The notes beneath the pieces are model-generated. The model did no database searches. It saw only the letters and a program-made list of their open reading frames with translations, and was not told where the DNA came from. Below, piece after piece: positions 17,634-27,100 of a DNA stretch of 64,000 nt; within the stretch, counting starts at the first letter, position 1, and each line of letters starts with the position of its first letter. Location of the stretch: the NCBI GenBank assembly GCA_026692665.1, contig JAPLOF010000022.1:1-64000 (forward strand), read 5' to 3'. This stretch comes from Planctomycetota bacterium (GTDB taxonomy: Bacteria > Planctomycetota > UBA1135 > GCA-002686595). Position numbers and translations under genes: made by a program.

Positions 17634-17661
17634 TTGCGATTCGCCCTGCGCACCCTACGCT
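17634..17661 (+). promoter_or_regulatory. Candidate sigma70-type promoter for the beta-barrel gene
   Basis: TTGCGA (17634-17639), a 16-base spacer and TACGCT (17656-17661) end 8 bases before the ATG at 17670. This would give a transcript that starts at or within a few bases of the start codon. Confidence 0.4.
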
Positions 17662-17669
17662 AGCCGCCC

Positions 17670-18326
17670 ATGCCGCTCGACAGCTTCGTGGCGCCGCTCG
17701 CCGTGTTCCTCGCGCCCACGAGCCCGGTCGCGCCGGCCGGGACGCTCACGCCCACGCTGGCGTCTCCGCCGGCGGCCTTCGCCCTGCCGCCGCTCGCTGC
17801 GCCCCAGTTCCACGCGCAGGGCGTGATGCGCACGATCGTCTACGCCGGCGCGCGGTCGATGGACAGCGACTTCGCACCCGCCGACGATCAGACCGTGTTC
17901 GGCATCGCGATCGACGTGCGCCAGGCCGACGGCGACGCGAGCTTCGAGACGGGCTACTTCTTCTCCTCGGGGGACGGCGACACGAGGGTGGGCGCGAACT
18001 CGATCGACGTCGAGAGTCACACCCACGAGCTGTGGATGGGTGCCCGCTGGCGATTCGATCCGTGGGACGGACCGTTCCAGCCTTACGTCGGAACCGGGTT
18101 GTCGCTGCTGCGGGCCGAGTACAAGACCGACGGACTGGGCGGGTCGGATTCGAACTCCGCCTGGGCGTTCGGGGCCTATGTTCACGGAGGCCTCGAATGG
18201 AACTTCGCCGAGGGTTGGTCGGTCGGCGTCGACTTGCGCCTCCTGTACTCGACCCCGGCGAGTCTGCAGGCCGATACCGCGCTCGACTACATGCAGGCGG
18301 CGCTGACGCTGGGCTGGGCCTGGTAA
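17670..18326 (+). CDS. Outer-membrane beta-barrel-like protein
   Basis: A 218-residue protein with an N-terminal hydrophobic export segment (Ala/Pro-rich), followed by amphipathic strands with alternating hydrophobic and aromatic residues (ASFETGYFFSS, PYVGTGLSLLRAEY, GGLEWNFAEGWSVGVDLRLL). It ends in a terminal Trp, as outer-membrane barrels often do. It resembles small OmpA/OmpW/PagL-type eight-strand barrels, but no catalytic motif is seen. A role as an outer-membrane porin or structural barrel is inferred. Confidence 0.75.
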   Translation: MPLDSFVAPLAVFLAPTSPVAPAGTLTPTLASPPAAFALPPLAAPQFHAQGVMRTIVYAGARSMDSDFAPADDQTVFGIAIDVRQADGDASFETGYFFSSGDGDTRVGANSIDVESHTHELWMGARWRFDPWDGPFQPYVGTGLSLLRAEYKTDGLGGSDSNSAWAFGAYVHGGLEWNFAEGWSVGVDLRLLYSTPASLQADTALDYMQAALTLGWAW

Positions 18327-18336
18327 CCCAGCAGCG

Positions 18337-19890
18337 TCAGTCGTGGCCGGGTTGCGCGAAGCTGATCACGTTGCCGCCACCGGCCTGGTTGCCCGACAGT
18401 TTCGCCTTCTTGACTCCGGGCTCGGCGCGGTAGAGCTCGCTGATTCCCAACGTGTCCTGCTGCCCGATGTAGACGACGTTCGTCCCGTCGGGTGACCAGT
18501 CGTAGATCTGGACGGATCCCATGCTCGGCCCGGAGACACGCTGAGTGCCACCCATCGCTCCCGTCACGTGGACCTCGCGGACGTTCTGGTCGTCGATGTT
18601 CGCGAGGTAGGCGAGCGAGCCCGAGTTCGGGTTCCAGAGGAACGAGTCCACCGCGCCGAAAGCCGTGAAATTCCCCGAAACTCTCACGTTCTGCGAGCCG
18701 TCGGACCGGACCGTGTAGAGCTCGGTCACTAGGAACGAGTCCTGTCGCGCCAGGTACGCGACGCGCGAACCGTCGGGGGCCCAGGCGAACGCGCCGACGC
18801 CGTCGAAGAAGAGCGTGCCGGTGATCGTCGTCGCGGTGCCGCCCGTCGCCGGGACGGCGTGCAGCGTGAGGCGGGTGTCGAGTTCCTGATCCGCGCGGTA
18901 CACGAGCCGGTCGCTCTGTGGCGACCAGGCGTAGGCGTCGACGTTTCCGCCCGTGACGAGGTCCGCCGACACGCGGACGTTGCCCGTGCCGTTCGGCAGC
19001 ACCGTGTAGAGATCGTCGCGTCCGGGCGTCTCCTGGGAGGCGATGTAGGCGAGGCGCGCGCCGTTCGGAGCCCAGGTGAAGGTCGCGAGGCTCGCGGCGA
19101 GGACGCCGGAGACCTTCACGTTCGTCGCACCGTCGCTCGACGAGACGAAGAGCTCGGTGAGGTTGTCGACCTCCTGCTCGGCACGGTAGGCGATGCGCGT
19201 CCCGTCCGGCGACCAGGCGACCGCACCCGGTCCGGGCGCGATGCCGCCGAAGATCACCATGGGGCCCGAGACCTTGACCGCCGCGCTCGATCCGTTGGCC
19301 GGGACGACGTACAGCTCGGCCAGACCGGCGTCGTCCTGGTTGGCGACGTACGCGATCCGCGTCGAATCCGGCGACCACGCCACGCGCGACACGAATTGCC
19401 CGGACGCGAAGGTCGGCGTCACGCGCACGCTCCCCGTGCCGTCGGGCCGCACCGTCACGAGGTCGAAGGCGCCCAGGGTCGCGGTCTCGGCCACGGCGGC
19501 GAGGCGTGAGCCGTCCGGCGCCCAGGTGAACGAGCCGACGATCCCGAACGGAGTCAGGTTCGGCACGACGTCGATGCGCGCTCCGCCCGTCGTGTCCACC
19601 GTGAAGAGCTGGTTGAGGCCGTCGGCGAACGGGTCCGCGAGGAACGCGATGCGGCGCTCGTCGGGGGACCAGGCGTAGCTCAGGACGTCGCCATTGCCGC
19701 TCAGGCTCCCCGTGACGTCGGACGTCGTCCCGTCGTACCGGCCGATGTACAGCCGGAAGACCTCGTCTTGCTCGCGGTCGTCGAGGAAGGCCAGGCGCCG
19801 CGCGTACTGCGTCGACGGGCCGAGGAGGGAATCGCTGCCGCCGCACCCGGCGAGGAGGAGGAGGGGGAGAGCGAGGCGTGCGGTGCGCAT
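18337..19890 (-). CDS. TolB/PD40-like beta-propeller lipoprotein
   Basis: A 517-residue lipoprotein with signal and lipobox LLLLAGC near residues 10-16. Most of the protein is a series of about eight 45-50-residue PD40/WD40-like repeats with the signature AWSPDxxRIAYxA followed by a short strand ending in an oligopeptide such as ELYxVPANG. The fold should be a TolB-like propeller anchored to a membrane. The neighbours give no clue to a partner. It is convergent with the barrel gene, 10 bases between the ends. Confidence 0.85.
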   Translation of the reverse strand: MRTARLALPLLLLAGCGGSDSLLGPSTQYARRLAFLDDREQDEVFRLYIGRYDGTTSDVTGSLSGNGDVLSYAWSPDERRIAFLADPFADGLNQLFTVDTTGGARIDVVPNLTPFGIVGSFTWAPDGSRLAAVAETATLGAFDLVTVRPDGTGSVRVTPTFASGQFVSRVAWSPDSTRIAYVANQDDAGLAELYVVPANGSSAAVKVSGPMVIFGGIAPGPGAVAWSPDGTRIAYRAEQEVDNLTELFVSSSDGATNVKVSGVLAASLATFTWAPNGARLAYIASQETPGRDDLYTVLPNGTGNVRVSADLVTGGNVDAYAWSPQSDRLVYRADQELDTRLTLHAVPATGGTATTITGTLFFDGVGAFAWAPDGSRVAYLARQDSFLVTELYTVRSDGSQNVRVSGNFTAFGAVDSFLWNPNSGSLAYLANIDDQNVREVHVTGAMGGTQRVSGPSMGSVQIYDWSPDGTNVVYIGQQDTLGISELYRAEPGVKKAKLSGNQAGGGNVISFAQPGHD

Positions 19891-20132
19891 GAGGACTGTG
19901 GATCGGACGGGCCGCGGTGCAACCTAATGGAGGCCGCTCCCGGGCACCAGGATCCAGCTGCCCCGGCTCAGAGGCCGTGAAGGAATCGGGGATGCCCGCC
20001 AGGCTCGTCCGGCCGCGGGCTGGCAAGGCGCGGCGACGACGCGGATTCGCGCGCAAGACTCGGAGGAGTCGCAACGCAGCCAGCGTGCGGCCGGGCGGGG
20101 CTGGTGGGCGTCCCCGACTTCTTCACAGCCTC

Positions 20133-21350
20133 TCAGCGCGCCCCCGGGATCCGCGTCAGGGCGATCAACGCATACGCCGTCCCGTAGGCGTCGTGGTACC
20201 CGTACAGCGGGTAGTCCCAGAAGGAACCGTCCGGTTCGCGGCAGTAGAGGACCGCCTTCAGGAGCGCGGGCCCCAGGCGCTCCTGGTCGGCCTTCGGCAG
20301 CCGCTCCAGCACGTAGGCCGCGTAGGCGTGGCCGTAGAGGTAGAAGTACCCCGAGATCGAATAGAAGGAGCGGTGCGGGATCGGCTCGCGGATTCCGGCG
20401 CGCTGCAGCGCCGCGTGGCGCACGAGCAGATCCTCGAGCGCGGCGCGGTACTCGGCCTCGGAGACCTTCTCGCCGCACTGCTCGAGCGCGTAGAGGCACG
20501 CCGGCGTGCGACAGGCGGAACCCGCGCGCTCGTTGATCTCCATGCGCGGGCGGTACTTGAGGTACTCGCCGTAGAGGAAGGCGCCGTCGGGCAGCCGCGA
20601 GCGCTTCAGATGGTCGACGGCCTTCGCCCGCAGGGTCTCGGGGACCGCGGTGCCCGCGACCTGCGCGGCCTGGATCCCGATCAGGATCGTCGCCGTCGTG
20701 AAGCTCATCGACGTGTCCGAGGGGTGGTAGGTCGGCACCTCGTCGAGCGACAGGTAGCCCCAGCCGCCGTCGGTCGTCTGGTACGTGTCGAGCTTCTCGA
20801 CGAGCTTCGACGCCATCGTGCGCAGGCCGGCGGCGCGCGGCCCGTCGGGCGCGCGGCGCAGCTCCTCGCCGATCGCCTGGAGCGCGTAGCCGAACGCCCA
20901 GACGTTGTAGTGCTCCATGCCGCTCTGGCGCCGGACCGCGGCGTTCTGGATCAGGAAGTCGAGCGCCTTCTTGCGCGCCTTCGCGACCTCGGGCGACGGA
21001 TCGCGCGAGTCCTGGAGCGCCAGCACGCACAGGCCCGTCGTCGCGACCAGGAACGCGTCCTGCGATCCAGGCACCGACGCCAGCACCTCGTAGGGCCGGC
21101 TGGAGAGGTGCGAGCCGAACGAACCGTCCGGATTCTGGTGCGCGACGAGCCAGGCGACGGCGCCGCGGATGGCGGTCTTGGCGTCGACGTTGGCGGATGC
21201 CGGGACCGTCCCGGAGACCGAGTATCCCGGTGTTTCCGGCGCTTTCGGCGGGCTCGCGTCCTGGGACTCGGACGAGGCGGAGCGCGCCGTGAGGGCGAGC
21301 GCGAGGCCCAGCACCCAGCCCGCTCGTGCGCGCGCGATCCCGCGTTTCAC
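20133..21350 (-). CDS. Prenyltransferase/squalene-cyclase-fold protein
   Basis: A 405-residue exported protein of the squalene-hopene-cyclase/prenyltransferase alpha-alpha toroid fold, with QNPDGSFG, TDGGWGY and REPDGSFWDYP repeats. The DxDD acid motif of true squalene cyclases is absent, so it is more likely a structural or binding toroid. I start at the GTG at 21350, which overlaps the HlyD-like gene's stop as GTGA and leads into a signal-like segment. Translational coupling suggests it works with the adaptor encoded upstream. Confidence 0.8.
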   Translation of the reverse strand: MKRGIARARAGWVLGLALALTARSASSESQDASPPKAPETPGYSVSGTVPASANVDAKTAIRGAVAWLVAHQNPDGSFGSHLSSRPYEVLASVPGSQDAFLVATTGLCVLALQDSRDPSPEVAKARKKALDFLIQNAAVRRQSGMEHYNVWAFGYALQAIGEELRRAPDGPRAAGLRTMASKLVEKLDTYQTTDGGWGYLSLDEVPTYHPSDTSMSFTTATILIGIQAAQVAGTAVPETLRAKAVDHLKRSRLPDGAFLYGEYLKYRPRMEINERAGSACRTPACLYALEQCGEKVSEAEYRAALEDLLVRHAALQRAGIREPIPHRSFYSISGYFYLYGHAYAAYVLERLPKADQERLGPALLKAVLYCREPDGSFWDYPLYGYHDAYGTAYALIALTRIPGAR

Positions 21351-22555
21351 GAAGCGATCTCCACGTCCGCGCGCGTCCCGGCCGGGATCGAATCGGCGCT
21401 CGCGTCGAGCTCGACCCACGCGTCGAAGTTCCCGTCTCCGCGCGGCCACGGATCGATCCGCAGCTTGCCCGGGATCTGTGCGCCGCCCTGCGGGCGGACC
21501 GTGACGCGGGCGCCGTCCTTCCAGCGCGCGAGGTCCGCGCCGGAGAGCTCGAGACGCAGCTCCTTCACGCCCGCGTCCGCGACCAGGGCCAGCTCGGTGT
21601 GCGCGCCGAGGTTGGATCCGCGTTCGATCCGCGCCGGCGTGCGGCCCGGTCGCCAATCGCGCGAGGCGCCGTGCAGGAAGACGCCGTCGCGCGGAGCCTT
21701 CGCGGCCAGCGCGTCGCGATCGCGCTTGAGGCGCGCCACGCGTGCTTCCTTGTCGGCCAGCTCCTCGGCCGAACGCTGCAGAGCGTCCGCGCGCGACCGA
21801 CCTTCGATCGTCTCCATGCGTGCCTGGCGATCGACCGCCTCGGCCTGCGTGCGCCGCGCTTCCTCACGTTGCTCCGTGTCCAGCACGACGTCGAGTTCGA
21901 AGCGCTTCTTCGCGCGGTCGCGCGACAGCGCCGTCGAGTCCTGCGCGAGGAGCAGTGCGCGCTTCTGGCGCTTCAGGACGATGTCCTCGGTGCCGTTGAC
22001 GAGCTCGTCGCGCTTGTACATCTCCTCCAACTGGCCGAGTTCGTCCTGCTGGTCCTCGATGTAGGAGCGTTCGCGCCGCTGGTCGATCTCGTCGCCGCGG
22101 CGTTGGAACGCGAGCTCGCTCTCCTTCCACGCGGCGAGCGAACGATCCGTGCGCGCGAGCGCCGCGCGCGCGACCGCGAGCGCCGACTTGGCGGCCTCCT
22201 CGTCGATGCGCTGGCGCTCGACGAGGCCGGTGTGGCGGATCTGCGCGCTCTTCAGCTCGAGGTCCGCCGACCGGATCTGCTCGTCGAGCGGCCGCAGGTC
22301 GAAGCGCGCCAGCACGTCGCCCTGCTTGACCTTCGCGCCGTGCGGCAGGACCTCGACGATGAGCAGGGGGCCGTTCCACTCCTCGGGCCAGTAGGACCAG
22401 GCCGTCGCGTTCGCCGGCGCGAAGATCGCCGGTTTCGTCGCCGCCGGAGCCGCGACGGCCGTCGGGGCCTCGGGGGGCGCCGTCACGCCAGCGCGCGGGG
22501 CGCTGCAGGCGGCGACGAGCAGGACGGGGAAGAGGGAGGCAACGAGTCGGTTCAT
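21347..22555 (-). CDS. HlyD-family periplasmic adaptor lipoprotein
   Basis: A 402-residue protein starting at the ATG at 22555 (an ATG at 22561 adds two residues). Lipobox LLVAACS. It has the membrane-fusion-protein plan: a biotinyl-lipoyl half (GAKVKQGDVLARFD), a long coiled-coil hairpin (about 110-290, rich in Arg/Glu/Ala/Leu), the second lipoyl half, and a beta-barrel with GSNLGAHTELALVAD. No ABC or RND partner is adjacent; the only coupled gene is the toroid protein at 20133. Confidence 0.85.
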   Translation of the reverse strand: MNRLVASLFPVLLVAACSAPRAGVTAPPEAPTAVAAPAATKPAIFAPANATAWSYWPEEWNGPLLIVEVLPHGAKVKQGDVLARFDLRPLDEQIRSADLELKSAQIRHTGLVERQRIDEEAAKSALAVARAALARTDRSLAAWKESELAFQRRGDEIDQRRERSYIEDQQDELGQLEEMYKRDELVNGTEDIVLKRQKRALLLAQDSTALSRDRAKKRFELDVVLDTEQREEARRTQAEAVDRQARMETIEGRSRADALQRSAEELADKEARVARLKRDRDALAAKAPRDGVFLHGASRDWRPGRTPARIERGSNLGAHTELALVADAGVKELRLELSGADLARWKDGARVTVRPQGGAQIPGKLRIDPWPRGDGNFDAWVELDASADSIPAGTRADVEIAS

Positions 22556-22700
22556 GCGCATGGGGGCTCCGGGACCCCCGAGGCTACCGGGAGGCGCAGC
22601 CCCGCGCGCGGCCTTGACCGACTTCGAACGCGCTGGAACGTCCAGAGACCGGCGAATCCTGGTCCGGACCGATGTCGTACGCTCTCGCGGAACCACCCCC

Positions 22701-23282
22701 ATGCGCACTTTCCCCATTCTCGCGCTCGCGGTCCTCGCCGGCGCCTTCACCACCTCCTGTAACGGCATGTTCGAGAAGACCACCGCCACGAAGCCCGAAG
22801 CCCAAGCGCAGACCCTGCACACGTTCACGGTGGAGGGGATCGACGGCAAGCCGCGCGACCTCTCGGCCTGGAAGGGAAAGGTCGCCCTGGTCGTGAACAC
22901 CGCCAGCGAATGCGGCTTCACGAAGCAGTACGACGGCCTGCAGAAGCTGCAGGAGAAGTACGCCGCACGCGGTTTCGACGTGCTCGGTTTCCCGTGCAAC
23001 GACTTCGGCGGACAGGAGCCCGGGACGGCGAAGGAGATCGCGACGTTCTGCTCGACGAAGTTCCACGTCACCTTCCCGCTGTTCGCGAAGGTCGGAGTGA
23101 AGGCCGGCGCGAGCCAGGCCCCGCTCTACACGTGGCTCAGCGGAGCGACCGGAAAGCTGCCGGGCTGGAACTTCGGCAAGTACCTGATCGGCAAGGACGG
23201 CAAGCCGATCGCGTTCTGGGCGAGTTCGACGGCACCCGAGGACGCCGAGGTGATCGCGGCGATCGAGAAGGCGCTGGGCTGA
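22701..23282 (+). CDS. Glutathione peroxidase-like thiol peroxidase lipoprotein
   Basis: A 193-residue member of the glutathione peroxidase family with Cys, not Sec, at the active site (NTASECGFTKQY, Cys71), Gln in GFPCNDFGGQEPG and Trp in LPGWNFGKYLIGKDG. It therefore should reduce hydroperoxides using thioredoxin-like donors. The signal peptide ends near Cys20 (FTTSC), a weak lipobox, suggesting a periplasmic lipoprotein. A TACGCT box lies at 22678-22683. Confidence 0.9.
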   Translation: MRTFPILALAVLAGAFTTSCNGMFEKTTATKPEAQAQTLHTFTVEGIDGKPRDLSAWKGKVALVVNTASECGFTKQYDGLQKLQEKYAARGFDVLGFPCNDFGGQEPGTAKEIATFCSTKFHVTFPLFAKVGVKAGASQAPLYTWLSGATGKLPGWNFGKYLIGKDGKPIAFWASSTAPEDAEVIAAIEKALG

Positions 23283-23295
23283 GGGACGCGGCCAT

Positions 23296-23513
23296 TCAGA
23301 GCGTGAAGTACTTCGCGCTCGGGTGGTGGCACACGATCGCGCTCGTGGACTGCTCGGGCTCGAGCTGGAAGTCGTCGCTCAACGTGATGCCGATCCTGTC
23401 GGCGCCGAGCAGCGCGAGCAGCTTCTCCTGGTCCTCCAGGTTCGGGCACGCGGGGTAGCCGAAGCTGAAGCGAGTGCTGCCATGCCCACCCCCATCACGC
23501 GCGCGTCGTCGCC
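23296..23513 (-). pseudogene. Remnant copy of the metH 3' end
   Basis: Bases 23300-23472 repeat 24199-24371 in the same orientation with 7 mismatches (about 96% identity). They encode the C-terminal ~58 residues of MetH from the RFSFGYPACP SAM-binding motif to the stop, with only conservative changes such as Lys to Arg and Glu to Asp. Upstream, a 13-base length difference breaks the frame before a shared 16-base block (23498-23513 versus 24410-24425). It has no start of its own and is not expressed as a full gene. Its stop lies 13 bases from the convergent peroxidase stop. Confidence 0.85.
23300..23472 (-). repeat. 173-bp direct repeat, copy A
   Basis: Matches copy B at 24199-24371, with which it flanks the DUF433/DUF5615 toxin-antitoxin pair. 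The seven substitutions are mostly silent in the MetH frame. Confidence 0.9.
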
Positions 23514-23556
23514 ACGCGAAGGCCGGAGGGATCGAGGGCCACCCCAGCGACTGTGG

Positions 23557-23562
23557 TAATCT
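23557..23562 (+). promoter_or_regulatory. Possible -10 box of the toxin-antitoxin operon
   Basis: TAATCT lies 7 bases before the ATG at 23570 and there is no ribosome-binding sequence, so the antitoxin mRNA may be leaderless. No convincing -35 element is visible. Confidence 0.35.
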
Positions 23563-23569
23563 GAGACCC

Positions 23570-23794
23570 ATGTCCGAACTCCTCTCACGCATCACGACGG
23601 ACCTGGACTTGTGCGGCGGGCGGCCCTGCATTCGAGGGTTGCGCGTTCGCGTGACCGACGTGCTCCAACTCCTCGCGTCGGGGGATAGCGCGAAGGACAT
23701 CCTCGCGCAGTACCCATACCTGGAAGCCGAGGACATCGCGGCGTGCCTGCTCTACGCCGCGCAGCGGCTCGACCACCCCACGATCGCTGCCTAG
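23570..23794 (+). CDS. DUF433 antitoxin
   Basis: A 74-residue DUF433 (COG2442) protein with the family block GGRPCIRGLRVRVTDVLQLLASG followed by the ILAQYPYLEAEDIAACLLYAAQ helix. This is the usual DNA-binding antitoxin that pairs with DUF5615 toxins. The ATG at 23570 sits after a TAATCT box. The toxin gene starts one base after this stop. The pair is wedged between metH and a duplicate of its 3' end. Confidence 0.9.
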   Translation: MSELLSRITTDLDLCGGRPCIRGLRVRVTDVLQLLASGDSAKDILAQYPYLEAEDIAACLLYAAQRLDHPTIAA

Positions 23795-23795
23795 C

Positions 23796-24143
23796 TTGCC
23801 CGTGGGGGTCTGGATCGACGCCCAATTGCCTCCTCTGCTGGCCGAGTTCCTGAAGGACTCGTTCGGAGTCGGCGCCCGGCGCGTCACGGACCTCGGACTG
23901 GTGTCAGCCAGCGACCTCGCGATCTTCCGTGCCGCGCGCGAGGCTGGAGTCATCGTGGTCACCAAGGACCGGGACTTCGTGCGCCTGCTGGAGGAGCAGG
24001 GGCCGCCACCTCGAGTCCTGTGGCTGACGACCGGGAACATCAGCAACGCCGAACTGTGCCAGGCACTGGCCGCAAGCTGGAAACGGATCGAGGGACTCTT
24101 CGCTGGCGGAGAGCAGCTCGTCGAGGTCGGCAGAGGCAACTGA
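23796..24143 (+). CDS. DUF5615 PIN-like toxin
   Basis: A protein of about 115 residues (TTG start at 23796; GTG at 23802 is a good alternative) of the DUF5615/COG4634 family, predicted PIN-like ribonucleases. Visible features are the N-terminal WIDAQLPPLLAEFL with an acidic residue, DLAIFRAAREAGVIVVTKDRDF with conserved Asp residues, and WLTTGNISNAEL. It forms a two-gene module with the DUF433 antitoxin. It is probably a type II toxin-antitoxin ribonuclease; RNA cleavage is inferred from the family. Confidence 0.88.
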   Translation: MPVGVWIDAQLPPLLAEFLKDSFGVGARRVTDLGLVSASDLAIFRAAREAGVIVVTKDRDFVRLLEEQGPPPRVLWLTTGNISNAELCQALAASWKRIEGLFAGGEQLVEVGRGN

Positions 24144-24194
24144 CTCGCGCCGCCCTCGTGTCCAGGCCAGAGGGCTCTCTCGCGGGCTGGACTC

Positions 24195-27100
24195 CTACAG
24201 CGTGAAGTACTTCGCGCTCGGGTGGTGGCACACGATCGCGCTCGTGGACTGCTCGGGCTCCAGTTGGAACTCGTCGCTCAGCGTGATGCCGATCTTGTCG
24301 GCGCCGAGCAGGGCGAGCAGCTTCTCCTGGTCCTCGAGGTTCGGGCACGCGGGGTAGCCGAAGCTGAAGCGCGAACCGCGGTAGCCCTGCTTGAAGAGCA
24401 CGCTCATCTCGCGCGCGTCGTCGCCGGCGATGCCGAGCTCGCCGCGGATGATGCGGTGCACGTACTCGGCCAAGCCCTCCGCGACCTCGACCGACAGGCC
24501 GTGAAGGTGCAGGTAGTCCTGGTAGCGGTCGCCGGCGAACCACTCGCGCGCGACGTCGCTGGCGCGCTGGCCGACCGTGACGACGAGCAGCGACACGACG
24601 TCGGGCTTCCCGTCGTGCACGTGGAAGAAGTCGGTGATGCAGCGGTTCTGCTTGCCGTCCTGGCGCGGGAACGCGAAGCGCGCGGCTTCCCGGCCCTCGT
24701 CCTTGGGGTCCAGCAGCACGAGCGTGTCGCCCTCGGGGATGCAGCGCCAATAGCCGTAGGCCGCCTTCGGCTCGAGGATCTTCTCCTTCTGGCACTGCTT
24801 CGCGAGCTCGAAGTAGAGCGGGCGCACGTGCTCTTGGATCAGCTTCTTGTGCTCGGTGAGCCCCTTGCCCTTGCGCCGGTAGCCCCACTGGAACTGGAAG
24901 AGCGTCGTCTCGTTCACGTAGGGCAGCACGGCCTGCAGGTTCACGCCCTCGACGAGGCGCGGGCCCAGGAACGGCGGCTCGGGGTACTCGATGTCGCGCG
25001 GCAGGTCGGAGAGCTTGCTCCAGGCCTTGCTCGAGCGCGGGATCGGGCGCCCGGCCTTGCCCGCGATCGTGCTCGCGGCGGACAGCGCGGCAGCGGTCGC
25101 GCGCGCGGCGCCTTCCTCGCGCTCCTGCTTCTCTTCGGCCAGCGTCGCGATCTTCTTCGCGGCGCGCACGGCGGGCTTGGCCTCGCCTTGCACGATGCGC
25201 TCCATGACCGAGAGGCCCTCGAACGCGTCCTCGGCGTAGTAGAGCGGACCCTGGTAGAGCGCGCGGCAGTCGGCCTCGACGTACGAGCGCGTGAGCGCGG
25301 CGCCCCCGAGGATCACCGGTGTCGCGATGCCGCGCCGGTTCATCTCCTCGAGGTTTTCCTTCATGATCACGGTGCTCTTCACGAGCAGGCCGCTCATGCC
25401 GATCGCGTGCGGCTGCACGTCGTGCGTGACGTCGAGGATGTGCTGGATCGGCTGCTTGATCCCGAGGTTGTAGACCGTGTAGCCGTTGTTCGTGAGGATG
25501 ATGTCGACGAGGTTCTTGCCGATGTCGTGCACGTCGCCGCGCACCGTCGCGAGCACGATCTTGCCGCGCGATTCGCCGGCCTTGCGCTCCATGAACGGCT
25601 CGAGGAACGCGACCGCGGCCTTCATCGTCTCCGCGGACTGCAGCACGAACGGCAGCTGCATGTCGCCGCGGCCGAACAGCTCGCCGACGGTCTTCATGCC
25701 CGCGAGCAGGTCGGTGTTGATTATCTCGATCGGCTTCTTGGATAGGAGCGCGACCTTGAGGTCGTCCTCGAGGCCCGGCTTCTCGCCCTCGACGATGCGC
25801 CACGCGAGGCGCGCGTAGACGTCCTCGGGCACCTTCCGCGCCGCCTTCTTGGCGACCTGCGCGCCCTCGAAGAACTTCAAGAACTCCTGCAGCGGGTCGT
25901 AGCCTTCGCGGCGCCGGTCGAAGATCAGGTCCTCGGCCAATTGGCGCGCGCGCTCGTCGATCCGGTGCAGCGGCTCGATGCGTGCCGAGTGCAGGATCGC
26001 GGCCGTCAAACCGGCTTCGCGCGCGTGGTGCAGGTAGACGGAGTTGAGGACGTGCCGCGCCGCCGGGTTCAGGCCGAAGCTGATGTTCGAGAGGCCCAGC
26101 AGGAGGCCTACGCCGGGCAACTCCTCCCTCACGAGGCGGATGCCCTCGAGCGTCTCGAGGCCCAGCTTGCGGTCGTCCTCGTTGCCGGTGCAGATGGTGA
26201 ACGTAAGGACGTCGAAGAGGAGGTCTTCGGGCGCCAGGCCCCAGTCCTCGACGCAGATCTTGTGGATGCGCTTCGCGATCCGCAGCTTGTCCGCCGCGGT
26301 CTTCGCCATGCCGGCCTCGTCGATCGTCAGCGCGATGACGGCCGAGCCGTGCTCCTTGACGAGCGGCAGCACCTTCTCGATGCGCTCCAGGCCGTCCTCG
26401 AGGTTGATCGAGTTCACGATCGAGCGCCCGCCGCACAGTTCGAGCGCGATCTGGAGCACCTTGTGCTCCGTCGAGTCGATCATCAGCGGCACGGGCACGT
26501 CGGAGCGGTAGCGCGTCACGACGCTCGTCATGTCGCGCACCTCGTTGCGCCCGACGTAAGCCGTGCAGACGTCCAGCACGTGCGAGCCGTCGCGCACCTG
26601 CTCGCGGCCCATGCCGACCATCGTCTCGATGTCCTCCTTGATCAGCGCCTCGCGGAACGCCTTGCTGCCGTTCGCGTTCGAGCGCTCGCCGACGAACAGG
26701 ATCGAGTTGTCCTGCACGAGCGGAACCGCGGAGTAGATGCTGGAGACCTGCGCCTGGTGCGCCGGCTTGCGCCCTTTCGGCGCGCGTGTGCCGATGCGCC
26801 GCGCGACCGCCGCCATGTGCGCGGGCGTCGTGCCGCAGCAGCCGCCGACGACGTTCAGGCCATCCTCGACCACGAAACGCTCGAGCCAGTCGGCCAGTTC
26901 CTCGGGCGTCAGCGGATAGTGCGGCTTCCCGTCCACGAGCAGCGGCAGGCCCGCGTTGGGGTACACCATCGGCCGCTTGCGGCACGTCTGGCCGAGCAGG
27001 CGCACGTGCTCGCCCATTTCGCGCGGACCGGTCGCGCAGTTGATGCCCAGCACGTCGATCGGATACGGGTCGAGCAGCGCGATGGCCGCGCCCATCTCGG

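Noticed and set aside
23570-24143. DUF433/DUF5615 pair as part of a larger prophage
   Set aside because: No integrase, phage or transposase gene is adjacent; only the metH 3'-end repeat suggests integration.
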